From the NCBI RefSeq assembly GCF_900105385.1, contig NZ_LT629772.1:5766001-5830000 (forward strand): a DNA stretch of 64,000 nucleotides, written 5' to 3'. Positions 45,166 to 52,990 of the stretch are shown here, piece after piece. This DNA is from Microlunatus soli (lineage in GTDB: Bacteria > Actinomycetota > Actinomycetes > Propionibacteriales > Propionibacteriaceae). Positions within the stretch are counted from its first letter, which is position 1; every line of letters begins with the position of its first letter. Position numbers and translations under genes: made by a program. The notes below the pieces were generated by a model that saw only the letters and a program-made list of their open reading frames with translations, ran no database searches and was not told where the DNA came from.

Positions 45166-46238
45166 CTCGGGTCGTGATGCACGATCAGCCGGGCCGGCAC
45201 CTCGTGACGTTGCGGGGGCCGGCCGGGTTCGGCGAGCCGATCGAAGAGCAGTTGGGCACCTTCGCGGCCGACGTCGTAGGGATCGCTGTCGATCACCGAG
45301 ATCCCGAACGAAGCAGCCAGCGGGAAGCGGTCGAAGCTCACCACGTCGAGCCGCCGGGCGGCGAAGGCGGGGGACTGCAGCAGACCGGTGCACAGCCGGT
45401 TGTTGTCGACGAAGATCGCATCGGGCCGGGCCGTTCCGAGCAGTTCCTCGGCTGCCTGGCGGGCATCGGACTCTGTGATCAGATCGTGCCGGACCAACTC
45501 CGGCTCGGCCGTCAGACCGGCGGTGTCGAGCGCCTCGAGGTAGCCCGCCCAGCGCTCCTCGGCACCGCTGCCGCCACGCGGATGGCCGAGGTAGGCGATC
45601 CTGCGGTGGCCGCGGGCCAACAGATGGTCGATTCCCTCGCGGGTGCTGGAGGTATTGGTCGTGGTGACCGAATCCATCGATTCGCCCAGTCCCGGCGGGG
45701 GAGAGTCGACGAAGACGATCGCGGAGCCGAAGGCAGCTTCGTTGGCCAGGTAACCAAGATCGTTTCCGATCGGCGCGATGATCAGTCCGGCGACCCGGTG
45801 GGCGAAGAACGACCGGATGGCCCGGTGCTCGAGATCGGGATCGTTCTGTGCGTCGGCGCTCAACACCAGGTAGCCGTGTTCGGCGGCAACGGAGTGGATC
45901 CCCCGCAACATCGGTGCAAAGAACGGGTTGCTGCAGTCACCGAGAGTGACTCCGATGGTCGTCATCGACTGGTTCTTGCGGCGCAGCCCGGCGGCCACGT
46001 CGTTCATCTGGAAACCCAGTCGGTCCGCCTCGGCGATGATCCGCTGCCGAGTGGAGTCGCGCACCTTCGGGTCGCCACGCAGCGCCCGGGACACGGTCTT
46101 GTTGCTGACCCCCGTGGCCGCGGAAACGTCCTCGAGCCGGGGGCGTCGCCGGCGCTGCGGAGCGTCGGCGGACGCAGCGGTGGCAGCATCTGGCGCCGAT
46201 GCCGGAACGATCATCTCCTCGGGCTCGTCGCTCTGCAT
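45159..46238 (-). CDS. LacI-family repressor of the mannosidase locus
   Basis: A 359-residue regulator. An N-terminal tail of about 30 residues precedes the helix-turn-helix RLEDVSAATGVSNKTVSRALRGD and hinge LGFQMNDVAAGLRRKNQ. A sugar-sensing domain follows, with IGVTLGDCSNPFFAPMLRGI and VDNNRLCTGLLQSPA, ending LIVHHDPSY. TGTCAACGTTGACA lies 12 bases before its start and twice before the operon, so autoregulation and operon repression are likely. -10 TACACT ends 6 bases before the ATG and there is no ribosome site, implying a leaderless mRNA. Confidence 0.93.
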   Translation of the reverse strand: MQSDEPEEMIVPASAPDAATAASADAPQRRRRPRLEDVSAATGVSNKTVSRALRGDPKVRDSTRQRIIAEADRLGFQMNDVAAGLRRKNQSMTTIGVTLGDCSNPFFAPMLRGIHSVAAEHGYLVLSADAQNDPDLEHRAIRSFFAHRVAGLIIAPIGNDLGYLANEAAFGSAIVFVDSPPPGLGESMDSVTTTNTSSTREGIDHLLARGHRRIAYLGHPRGGSGAEERWAGYLEALDTAGLTAEPELVRHDLITESDARQAAEELLGTARPDAIFVDNNRLCTGLLQSPAFAARRLDVVSFDRFPLAASFGISVIDSDPYDVGREGAQLLFDRLAEPGRPPQRHEVPARLIVHHDPSY

Positions 46239-46244
46239 AACCGC

Positions 46245-46264
46245 AGTGTATGTCAACGTTGACA
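46245..46264 (-). promoter_or_regulatory. lacI promoter -10 and third TGTCAACGTTGACA operator
   Basis: The palindrome at 46251-46264 is identical to the two before the mannosidase operon. The -10 TACACT (46245-46250, reverse strand) abuts it, and the ATG is 6 bases further. Bound repressor would therefore occupy the -35 region, giving negative autoregulation. Confidence 0.85.
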
Positions 46265-46344
46265 GGGATTTCGGCGAGGTCACGAAGTCGGCGGTGTCGG
46301 ACGAACGCCGCCCCGTGTCGCGCTCCGACCGGCAATAGGCAAGG

Positions 46345-47046
46345 ATGGGAGCCGTGACTGATGTTGATCTTGCCACCGTGCTCGCCGAACGTCCGTATCC
46401 CGGTCGGGTGCTGGTGGTTGCCCGCACCGCTGCCGGCCTCGCCTGCAGCTACGCGGCGACCGGCCGCAGTGAAGCCTCCCGGCAACGCCGGATCCGGCTG
46501 ACCGATGACGGCGACCTCTTCGTCGAGCCGACCGTCGGTGATGCGCACGACCCGTTGCGGCACTACCGCGCCGTTCGCGGCGGCGATCGGCATTTCGTGC
46601 TGAGCAACGGCACCCAGACCGACCCGGTGGCCGATCGGTTGGCCGAGGGTGCACCGCCCGCGGTCGCATTGGAGGATCTCGAGTACGAAGGTGATCCGCC
46701 GATCTACACGCCGCGGATCACCACCGTCATCGATCGTCAGGACCAGGTCTGGTTGGCCGCGGCCCATCGCGGGTCGGCCGAGCGGGCGTCGTCGGACACC
46801 ATCGTCACCCGGATCGGTGCGCTGGAGGTCGGGCAGGGTGCGTTGCTGTCGACCTACTCCGGCCCGGTCGCCGAACCGGTGACCAATCGGGTCCCTGTGT
46901 CGATCACCGTCGCTGCCGCCTCACATGTCGATCTGGCCGACCAGCTGTGGGACGGTCTGGATGCCGAACGGCGGGTGCTGGTCGCAGGATTCCAGCCTCA
47001 TGATCATCTGGCCGACCCGCACCTGCGCAACGCCGCCGATCAGTAG
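46345..47046 (+). CDS. IMP cyclohydrolase (PurO)-like protein
   Basis: A 233-residue protein resembling the archaeal-type IMP cyclohydrolase family: YPGRVLVVARTAAGLACSYAATGRSEASRQRRI, HYRAVRGGDRHFVLSNGTQTDPV and PPIYTPRITTVI. Archaeal members perform the last step of purine synthesis. In bacteria that have PurH, the paralogue's role is unclear. ATG 46345 is used; GTG 46354 is an alternative. It is divergent from the LacI gene. Confidence 0.75.
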   Translation: MGAVTDVDLATVLAERPYPGRVLVVARTAAGLACSYAATGRSEASRQRRIRLTDDGDLFVEPTVGDAHDPLRHYRAVRGGDRHFVLSNGTQTDPVADRLAEGAPPAVALEDLEYEGDPPIYTPRITTVIDRQDQVWLAAAHRGSAERASSDTIVTRIGALEVGQGALLSTYSGPVAEPVTNRVPVSITVAAASHVDLADQLWDGLDAERRVLVAGFQPHDHLADPHLRNAADQ

Positions 47047-47079
47047 CACCGCCAAGCGGGCCGGGTCAGTCGACTGAGA

Positions 47080-47643
47080 CTAGTCCGGGCTGGTCCCGCC
47101 GTACAGCATCGACGTCGCGGCGTTGTTCCAGTTGTCACCGGGATCGGGGACCCTGCCGAGTCGGCCGGTCGTCCCGAGCCAGTCCGTTGAGTTGCCTTCG
47201 AAGTCCTTCTGCGCGTAGAGCGTGACCTTGCAGCCCTTGCGCATCACCAGCGAGCTGATCCGGTTGTTCCAGTTCTGCTTACCCGGAAGACCGACGTGGT
47301 GCTTGCGAAGATCACGCGTCTTGCCGAAGATCTGCGGCCAGCTGCAGGGCTGGCTGACCTTGGTGAAGAAGCTGATGTACTTGCCCTGCCACTTCGGCTT
47401 GGCCCAGGCCGTCATGAACAGGGTCCGGTCCTTGACCATCGTCCGGGCGGCGGCTTCGGTGGCGGCACAGCGTTCGGTATCGGTGTCGATGTCGATGAAG
47501 CAGTAACCGCCCGACGTCCTGGCGAAGTCGTCCCGCAACGCCGGCGGCTGTGTGGTCTCGGCATCAGCGGCCAGGACTGTCGAACTCGCAAGCATGATCC
47601 CGGCGGCGGCTGCTGCCGCGACACGGTGTACTCGCGTTCCCAT
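47080..47643 (-). CDS. Secreted beta/gamma-crystallin-like protein
   Basis: A 187-residue exported protein. The signal peptide ends near VLAADAE. ATG 47643 is chosen, 7 bases after GAGGGGG; ATG 47649 is also possible. The C-terminal half shows two Greek-key clamps of the (N/D)(N/D)xx(S/T)S type: NNRISS and NNAATS, with VTLYAQKDFEGNSTDW between them. That pair is the Ca2+-binding signature of microbial beta/gamma-crystallins. Four cysteines in the mature part may form disulfides. Role unknown, possibly envelope or stress related. Confidence 0.75.
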   Translation of the reverse strand: MGTRVHRVAAAAAAGIMLASSTVLAADAETTQPPALRDDFARTSGGYCFIDIDTDTERCAATEAAARTMVKDRTLFMTAWAKPKWQGKYISFFTKVSQPCSWPQIFGKTRDLRKHHVGLPGKQNWNNRISSLVMRKGCKVTLYAQKDFEGNSTDWLGTTGRLGRVPDPGDNWNNAATSMLYGGTSPD

Positions 47644-47759
47644 GATCATTCCCCCTCGATGAGCTATCCACGGTATCGACCGAACGGGTCACCGACCCGG
47701 GGCCGAATCTCTGTGCCGATTCGCTGGCGGATGCTGACCAGACGTGTAATCGTTCGGAC

Positions 47760-49193
47760 ATGGACCACGAACATGAGTACGATCTGGCGGTCATCGGCTC
47801 CGGGCCGGGCGGTCAGCGATCGGCGATCATGGCTGCCAAGCTGGGCAAACGGGTCTGTGTGATCGACGCCCGGACGATGGTCGGCGGCGTCTGTGTGCAG
47901 ACCGGAACGATCCCGTCGAAGACGCTCCGGGAGGCGGTGCTCTACCTGACCGGGATGCAACTGCGGGAGCTGTACGGCGCCAGTTACCGGGTCAAGGAGG
48001 AGATCACCGTCACCGATCTGCTCGGTCGGTTACAGCATGTGATCGGTCGGGAGACCGAGGTGATCAGGGCGCAGTTGCTGCGCAACCACGTGGACCTGAT
48101 CGGTGGCCTGGCACGCTTCTCCGATCCGCACACCCTCGAGGTCGAGGTGGACGGCCCGGATCAGCAGCGCACGGTCACCGCTGACAAGATCATCATCGCC
48201 ACCGGTACGACCCCCGCCCGTCCGGGCCACATCACCTTCGACGGGGTCCGGGTGCTCGATTCCGATCAGATCCTCGATGTCGAACGGGTCCCGGACACCA
48301 TGGTGGTCGTCGGCGCCGGCGTGATCGGCGTGGAGTACGCGTCGATCTTCGCCGCCCTCGGCACCAGAGTGACCTTGGTGGAGAAGCGACCGGCGATGTT
48401 GCCGTTCTGCGATCCGGAGATCATCGAGTCGCTGAAGTTCCACCTCCGGGACCAGACCATGTCCTTCCGATTGGGGGAGGAGGTCGCCGGTGTCGAGGCC
48501 GGTGGCAACGGCACCATCACCACGCTGGCCTCGGGGAAGCGGATCGCCGCCGAAGTGGTGATGTATTCGGCCGGACGACAGGGCAACACAGAGCGGCTAC
48601 GACTGGACTCGGCCGGGCTCAAGGCCGACGACCGCGGACGGCTGGTGGTCGATGATCATTACCGGACCGAGGTCGAGCACATCTATGCGGTCGGCGACGT
48701 CATCGGATTCCCTGCCCTGGCAGCAACCTCGATGGACCAGGGCCGACTCGCCGCATCGCATGCCTTCGACGAACCGGCTCATGATCTTGCAGCGCTGCAG
48801 CCGATCGGCATCTACACGATCCCGGAGGTTTCCTACTGCGGCAAGACCGAGGCCGAACTGACCGAGGAGGCGGTCCCGTTCGAGGTGGGCATCTCGCGGT
48901 ACCGCGAGCTGGCTCGCGGCCAGATCATCGGTGACTCCTACGGGATGCTCAAACTGATCGTGCACACCGACACCCGACAGATCCTCGGCGTCCACGTGTT
49001 CGGCACGAACGCGACCGAACTCGTGCACATCGGCCAGGCGATCATGGGCTGCGGCGGCACCGTGGACTATCTGGTCGACACCGTCCTGAACTACCCGACG
49101 CTGTCCGAGGCCTACAAGGTCGCGGCACTCGACGTCACCAACAAGCTGCGTGCCGTCGAACGGCTGACCAGTTCGATGCTGGTCGCGGATTGA
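47760..49193 (+). CDS. sthA: Soluble pyridine nucleotide transhydrogenase SthA
   Basis: A 477-residue FAD flavoprotein that balances NADH and NADPH. FAD site [15 protein letters not shown](P) site [14 protein letters not shown], and FAD-binding [21 protein letters not shown]. The redox-centre region is [17 protein letters not shown]. It has one cysteine, with Thr in place of the second, as in SthA and unlike dithiol dehydrogenases such as Lpd. The C-terminal HIGQAIM replaces the His-Glu pair. Length is typical. Confidence 0.93.
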   Translation: MDHEHEYDLAVIGSGPGGQRSAIMAAKLGKRVCVIDARTMVGGVCVQTGTIPSKTLREAVLYLTGMQLRELYGASYRVKEEITVTDLLGRLQHVIGRETEVIRAQLLRNHVDLIGGLARFSDPHTLEVEVDGPDQQRTVTADKIIIATGTTPARPGHITFDGVRVLDSDQILDVERVPDTMVVVGAGVIGVEYASIFAALGTRVTLVEKRPAMLPFCDPEIIESLKFHLRDQTMSFRLGEEVAGVEAGGNGTITTLASGKRIAAEVVMYSAGRQGNTERLRLDSAGLKADDRGRLVVDDHYRTEVEHIYAVGDVIGFPALAATSMDQGRLAASHAFDEPAHDLAALQPIGIYTIPEVSYCGKTEAELTEEAVPFEVGISRYRELARGQIIGDSYGMLKLIVHTDTRQILGVHVFGTNATELVHIGQAIMGCGGTVDYLVDTVLNYPTLSEAYKVAALDVTNKLRAVERLTSSMLVAD

Positions 49194-49230
49194 CCGTCAT
49201 CGACGAGAGCTACACGGGCCCGCCGCGCGA

Positions 49231-50424
49231 TCAACGACGTCGCAGCAGGTAGCCGATCGCCGCAACCGTCGCCACCGTGGCACCGACCATGATCACCGCA
49301 GGCGGTGCCAGCGCTGCGGCAAGGGCAGCGGCGGTCGACGATCCGAGCAGTTCTGCGGTGCGGACCGCGAACAGTGCGGTCCCGTTGATCTTGCCGAGAT
49401 CGTCGGTGGCAGCGGACTGCATGATCGTCAGCCGTGGAATGTCCCACAGCGACCATCCCGCTGACATCGCGGCTCGACATCCGGCGGCGACGACGACGGG
49501 TGCGATCTCCAGTCCGAACAACAACGGCAGGGCACCGAGCCCGACGGCGCGCAGCACCAGCCCGAGCCTCATCATCGCTTCGGTGCCGAGCAGCGTACCG
49601 ATCCGGGCCGAACCGACCGACCCGGCGATACCGGCCACCGCGCCGATTCCGATCACCAGTCCGATCATGGACGACGACAGACCGGCGTCGGCGTAGCTGA
49701 CCAGCAACGCCGCCGACGCAACGGCGAACCCGAACCCGAACGCCATCTCCTGGCCCACCAGCCGGCGCAGCCGACGGTCCCGCCAGACCAACCGGGCACC
49801 CTCCAGCAGGTCGGCTGCCCGGGGACGCCGGGAGGTAGCGGGAGTGGCGGGCAACACGGCCGTAGCGGCTCCGCAGAAGAGGTGGCAGGCCGCCGGAATG
49901 ATCATGCTCAGCGGAGCTCCGACGGACTGGATCACGGCCCCGGCTGCGGCCGGGCCCGACGCCCGGGCGGCGCCGTCGGTGATCGCCAACCGGCGATTGG
50001 CGGCCGACAGCTCCGCGGCCGGCACCAGATACGGCAGGTAGGCGTGATAGGCGGTCTCGAAGATCATCGCCAGGATCCCGACCGCCCCCGCGACCATGAT
50101 CAACTGGGTGACGGACAGCACGCCGAACAGCCAACACACCGGGATCGTCGCCAGCACAGCGGTCCGGCCGAGATGGGAGATCATGATCAACAGCCGGCGC
50201 GGGAATCGGTCGACCACGGTGCCGACGGCCAACCCGAAGATGATCCATGGTGCGGTGCCGGCAGCGGAGAGCACGGCGAGCGTCCGGGTGTCGGCGGACA
50301 ACGCCGTCAACGCGGTGAGCGGCAGTCCGAGGCCGCTGATCTGCAGACCGCCGAGCGAAACGGTCTGCGCGATCCAGAAGATCACGAACGCTCGACGACG
50401 AGGGGAGGTGTGCATGGGCAGCAT
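49231..50424 (-). CDS. MFS transporter
   Basis: A 397-residue major-facilitator protein with about 12 membrane helices and motif A-like GTVVDRFPRRLLIMISHLGR. It resembles the EntS/macrolide-efflux (DHA3-like) group. The ATG at 50424 is used; ATG 50415 is possible. The adjoining aminotransferase is on the same strand, 107 bases upstream. The substrate is unknown; export is more likely than import by subgroup. Confidence 0.85.
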   Translation of the reverse strand: MLPMHTSPRRRAFVIFWIAQTVSLGGLQISGLGLPLTALTALSADTRTLAVLSAAGTAPWIIFGLAVGTVVDRFPRRLLIMISHLGRTAVLATIPVCWLFGVLSVTQLIMVAGAVGILAMIFETAYHAYLPYLVPAAELSAANRRLAITDGAARASGPAAAGAVIQSVGAPLSMIIPAACHLFCGAATAVLPATPATSRRPRAADLLEGARLVWRDRRLRRLVGQEMAFGFGFAVASAALLVSYADAGLSSSMIGLVIGIGAVAGIAGSVGSARIGTLLGTEAMMRLGLVLRAVGLGALPLLFGLEIAPVVVAAGCRAAMSAGWSLWDIPRLTIMQSAATDDLGKINGTALFAVRTAELLGSSTAAALAAALAPPAVIMVGATVATVAAIGYLLRRR

Positions 50425-50530
50425 CCATTCGGGTGCCGGCCCTCAATCCCCTGGTACAGCGGTTGTGATGTTGTTGTGGACCATCATGCGGGAAAGGCGG
50501 CCCGGCGGCAAGCACCACAACCGCCGCCGG

Positions 50531-51658
50531 TCAGCCGCCGATGACGTCGAGCAGTGCCTCACCGAGCCGGTCGTAGTCGTCCGGCGTGTTGTACGGCGCC
50601 GCAGCCATCCGCAGGAATCTGCGGCCACCATGGCCGGTCGTCGGCACCGTGATCCGGTGCCGTTCGGCGAGCAGTCCGCTGAGCCGGTCGGCCGACTCGT
50701 CGGGCAGGTCGGGCAGCGGCAGCAGTCGCATCGTCGGTGCGGGGACCGTCGCCAGATCCTTCAGGTCCGCATCGATCGCCTCGGCGAGTCGATGCTGGGC
50801 GTCGGTGATCATCGTTGCCTGCCGGGCGATCTGATCCCAGCCGCCGAGGCGTTCCCAGAAATCCAGCCCGTCGCCGATCGCCAGCCAGCCGGCGTAGTCG
50901 CCGGTCCCGGGGTGGTCGAAGGCCGCGGCGTACCCGTCGGGGAGCTGCCAGCTGAGCACTGCCGGGAACGTCACCGCTCGGAGGTCCTCGCGGGTCCACA
51001 ACACCGCCGAGCCGCGTGGGGTGTAACCCCACTTGTGCAGATTGCCCACCCAGTAGGCGACCCCGAGTCCGGCGATGTCGGTCCGGAGCGTGCCGGGGAC
51101 GTGGGCGGCATCGACAAGGACCGGCGCATCCACGGCGGCCGCGATCCTCGCCACCGGCAACACCATCGCGGTCCCCGAGGTGATCTGGTCGACGACCACC
51201 AATCGGGTCCGAGGACTGCAGCGCTCGACAAAGGCGGCGACGATGTCCTCGTCGTCGGCCCCGACGGCGAAATCGGTGCTGACGACGCTCGCGCCCCGAC
51301 GCTCGGCCCAACTCGTCGCCGCGATCCGGACGGCGCCGTACCCGTGACTGCTGAGCAGGATCTCGTCGCCCGCGCCGAGGTCCAGCGAACCGAGCACTGC
51401 CGAGACTCCCTCCGAGACGTTGCGGACCAGTCCGGCGGACTCCGGCGAGATGCCGAGGAAGCTCGCCGCCCGCTGTCGGGTCTCGGCGATCAACGGCGGC
51501 AGTTCGTCGGCGTTGAATCGATGCGGGTTGCGCTCGGCCCGATCCCGCCAGACCTCAGCCGCCCGCCGTACCGGGATCGGTGCACAACCGAACGCGCCGT
51601 GGTTGAGGTGCAGGACCTCCGGGTCCAGGCCGAAGGTGCTGAGCAGTTCGCGGTTCAC
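50531..51658 (-). CDS. Class V aminotransferase, isopenicillin-N-epimerase-like
   Basis: A 375-residue PLP enzyme. HLNHGAFGCAPIPV opens the fold, the PLP Lys is in GNLHKWGYTPRGSAVLW, and VDAAHVPG supplies the cofactor Asp/His. SWQLPDGYAAAFDHPGTGDYAGWLAI is typical of the isopenicillin-N-epimerase-like branch rather than of cysteine desulfurases, which have a Cys in a C-terminal loop not seen here. The GTG start is at 51658. The substrate is unknown. Confidence 0.85.
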   Translation of the reverse strand: MNRELLSTFGLDPEVLHLNHGAFGCAPIPVRRAAEVWRDRAERNPHRFNADELPPLIAETRQRAASFLGISPESAGLVRNVSEGVSAVLGSLDLGAGDEILLSSHGYGAVRIAATSWAERRGASVVSTDFAVGADDEDIVAAFVERCSPRTRLVVVDQITSGTAMVLPVARIAAAVDAPVLVDAAHVPGTLRTDIAGLGVAYWVGNLHKWGYTPRGSAVLWTREDLRAVTFPAVLSWQLPDGYAAAFDHPGTGDYAGWLAIGDGLDFWERLGGWDQIARQATMITDAQHRLAEAIDADLKDLATVPAPTMRLLPLPDLPDESADRLSGLLAERHRITVPTTGHGGRRFLRMAAAPYNTPDDYDRLGEALLDVIGG

Positions 51659-51748
51659 CCGACCATGATCACCGGCAGCGGTCGGTTTCGGTGAACCGGG
51701 TCCGGTCAGCGTCTCAGCGGCGGCGCCGACTGACGACTCGGCGACGAC

Positions 51749-51782
51749 TTGGGTTACCCTTACTGAGGTTTACCTAACTTGA
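51749..51782 (+). promoter_or_regulatory. Two overlapping IdeR/DtxR-type iron boxes
   Basis: TGAGGTTTACCTAACTTGA (51764-51782) matches 14 of 19 positions of the IdeR/DtxR box. A second, weaker match (13 of 19) lies at 51749-51767, offset by 15 bases. They sit 44-77 bases before a siderophore-binding-protein gene, as expected for iron-dependent repression. Confidence 0.72.
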
Positions 51783-51825
51783 GCTCGATGTGTTGTCGGA
51801 ATGTCCGCTGTCGAAGGGGAAATAC

Positions 51826-52863
51826 GTGTTCAGACCTATCCGCGCCGTGGTCGCGCTGTTGAGTGTGATCGGCCTGATCGTAGTGGCCGGCTGCGAGTCC
51901 TCGCCGACAGCGGGCCGTGCGCCGTCATCGGTGGCGAGCAGTTCAGCGGCGGGCGGTGCGGGCAACTTTCCGGTGACGGTCAAGCACGCCTTCGGCTCGA
52001 CGACGATCGAGAAGAAGCCAGAGCGGGTGGTCACCTGGGGCTTCGGCAGCACCGACGCAGCCTTGGCTCTCGGCGTGGTGCCGGTGGCGATGCCCGAACA
52101 GACCTACGGTGTGGACAAGTCGGGTGTACTGCCCTGGGTGAAGCAGAAGCTGACCCGGATGGGTGCCAAGACCCCAACCCTGCTGAGCAATCCCAGCGGC
52201 TCGAACGAGGTGCCGATGGAAGAGATCGCCAAGGCCGCCCCGGACGTCATCCTGGCCAACTACTCCGGCATCACGGCCAAGCAGTACGCGACGTTGAGCA
52301 AGATCGCGCCGACCGTGGCCTATCCCGATCAGCCGTGGGCGACGCCGTGGCGCGATGTCGTCAGAACGGTCGGTACTGTGCTCGGCGAGGAGCCGAAGAC
52401 CGAGCAGCTGCTGGCCGGGATCGACCGGCAGGTCGAACAGAAGGCTGCGGCGCACCCCCAGTTCAAGGGCAAGACGGTCGCAGCGGTCTGGGACACCGGC
52501 GACAGCTTCTACGTCTACAAGAAGCGTGACCCTCGCGTGGCGTTCCTGACCGATCTGGGGATGGTGAGTGCTCCGAGCGTCGACAAACTCGCCCCCGACG
52601 ACGACAACTTCTATTACACGTTGAGTTACGAGCAGGTCAGCAAGCTGCGCAGTGATGTGCTGCTGGTCTATGCCGATGATCAGAAGCAGGCCGACGCGTT
52701 CCTGGACAAGTCCTACGCCAAGTCGATGCAGCAGGTCCGTGCCGACCATGTCGCGACCGTCGTCGGCCCCGAGTTCGTGGCCGCCGTCTCGCCACCCACG
52801 GCACTGTCGTTGACGTGGGGGATCGACGGCTACCTGAAGGCGCTGGACAAGGCAGTCAGCTAG
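51826..52863 (+). CDS. Iron-siderophore ABC transporter binding lipoprotein (FecB/FepB type)
   Basis: A 345-residue family 8 solute-binding protein. The GTG at 51826 follows GAAGGGGA and gives signal FRPIRAVVALLSVIGLIVVAGC with lipobox VAGC. The FecB-like fold shows TTIEKKPERVVTWGFGSTDAALALGVVPVA and PDVILANYSGI. No permease or ATPase genes adjoin, so it is an orphan receptor feeding a transporter encoded elsewhere. IdeR-type boxes upstream imply induction under iron starvation. Confidence 0.88.
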   Translation: MFRPIRAVVALLSVIGLIVVAGCESSPTAGRAPSSVASSSAAGGAGNFPVTVKHAFGSTTIEKKPERVVTWGFGSTDAALALGVVPVAMPEQTYGVDKSGVLPWVKQKLTRMGAKTPTLLSNPSGSNEVPMEEIAKAAPDVILANYSGITAKQYATLSKIAPTVAYPDQPWATPWRDVVRTVGTVLGEEPKTEQLLAGIDRQVEQKAAAHPQFKGKTVAAVWDTGDSFYVYKKRDPRVAFLTDLGMVSAPSVDKLAPDDDNFYYTLSYEQVSKLRSDVLLVYADDQKQADAFLDKSYAKSMQQVRADHVATVVGPEFVAAVSPPTALSLTWGIDGYLKALDKAVS

Positions 52864-52990
52864 CCGCGCCAGGTCCTCGGCCCGCGATGTCGATGTGCGT
52901 GATGTCTTCGCGTCCCAGACGGTCAGATGAGGCGCCGGGTCGAGGTCGCCGTGACGAGCGGAAGAACGATCTCCGACCTTCGCGTTCGGA

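Noticed and set aside
47760-49193. Dihydrolipoamide dehydrogenase
   Set aside because: The second redox cysteine is Thr and the C-terminal His-Glu pair is absent, which fits SthA rather than a dithiol dehydrogenase.
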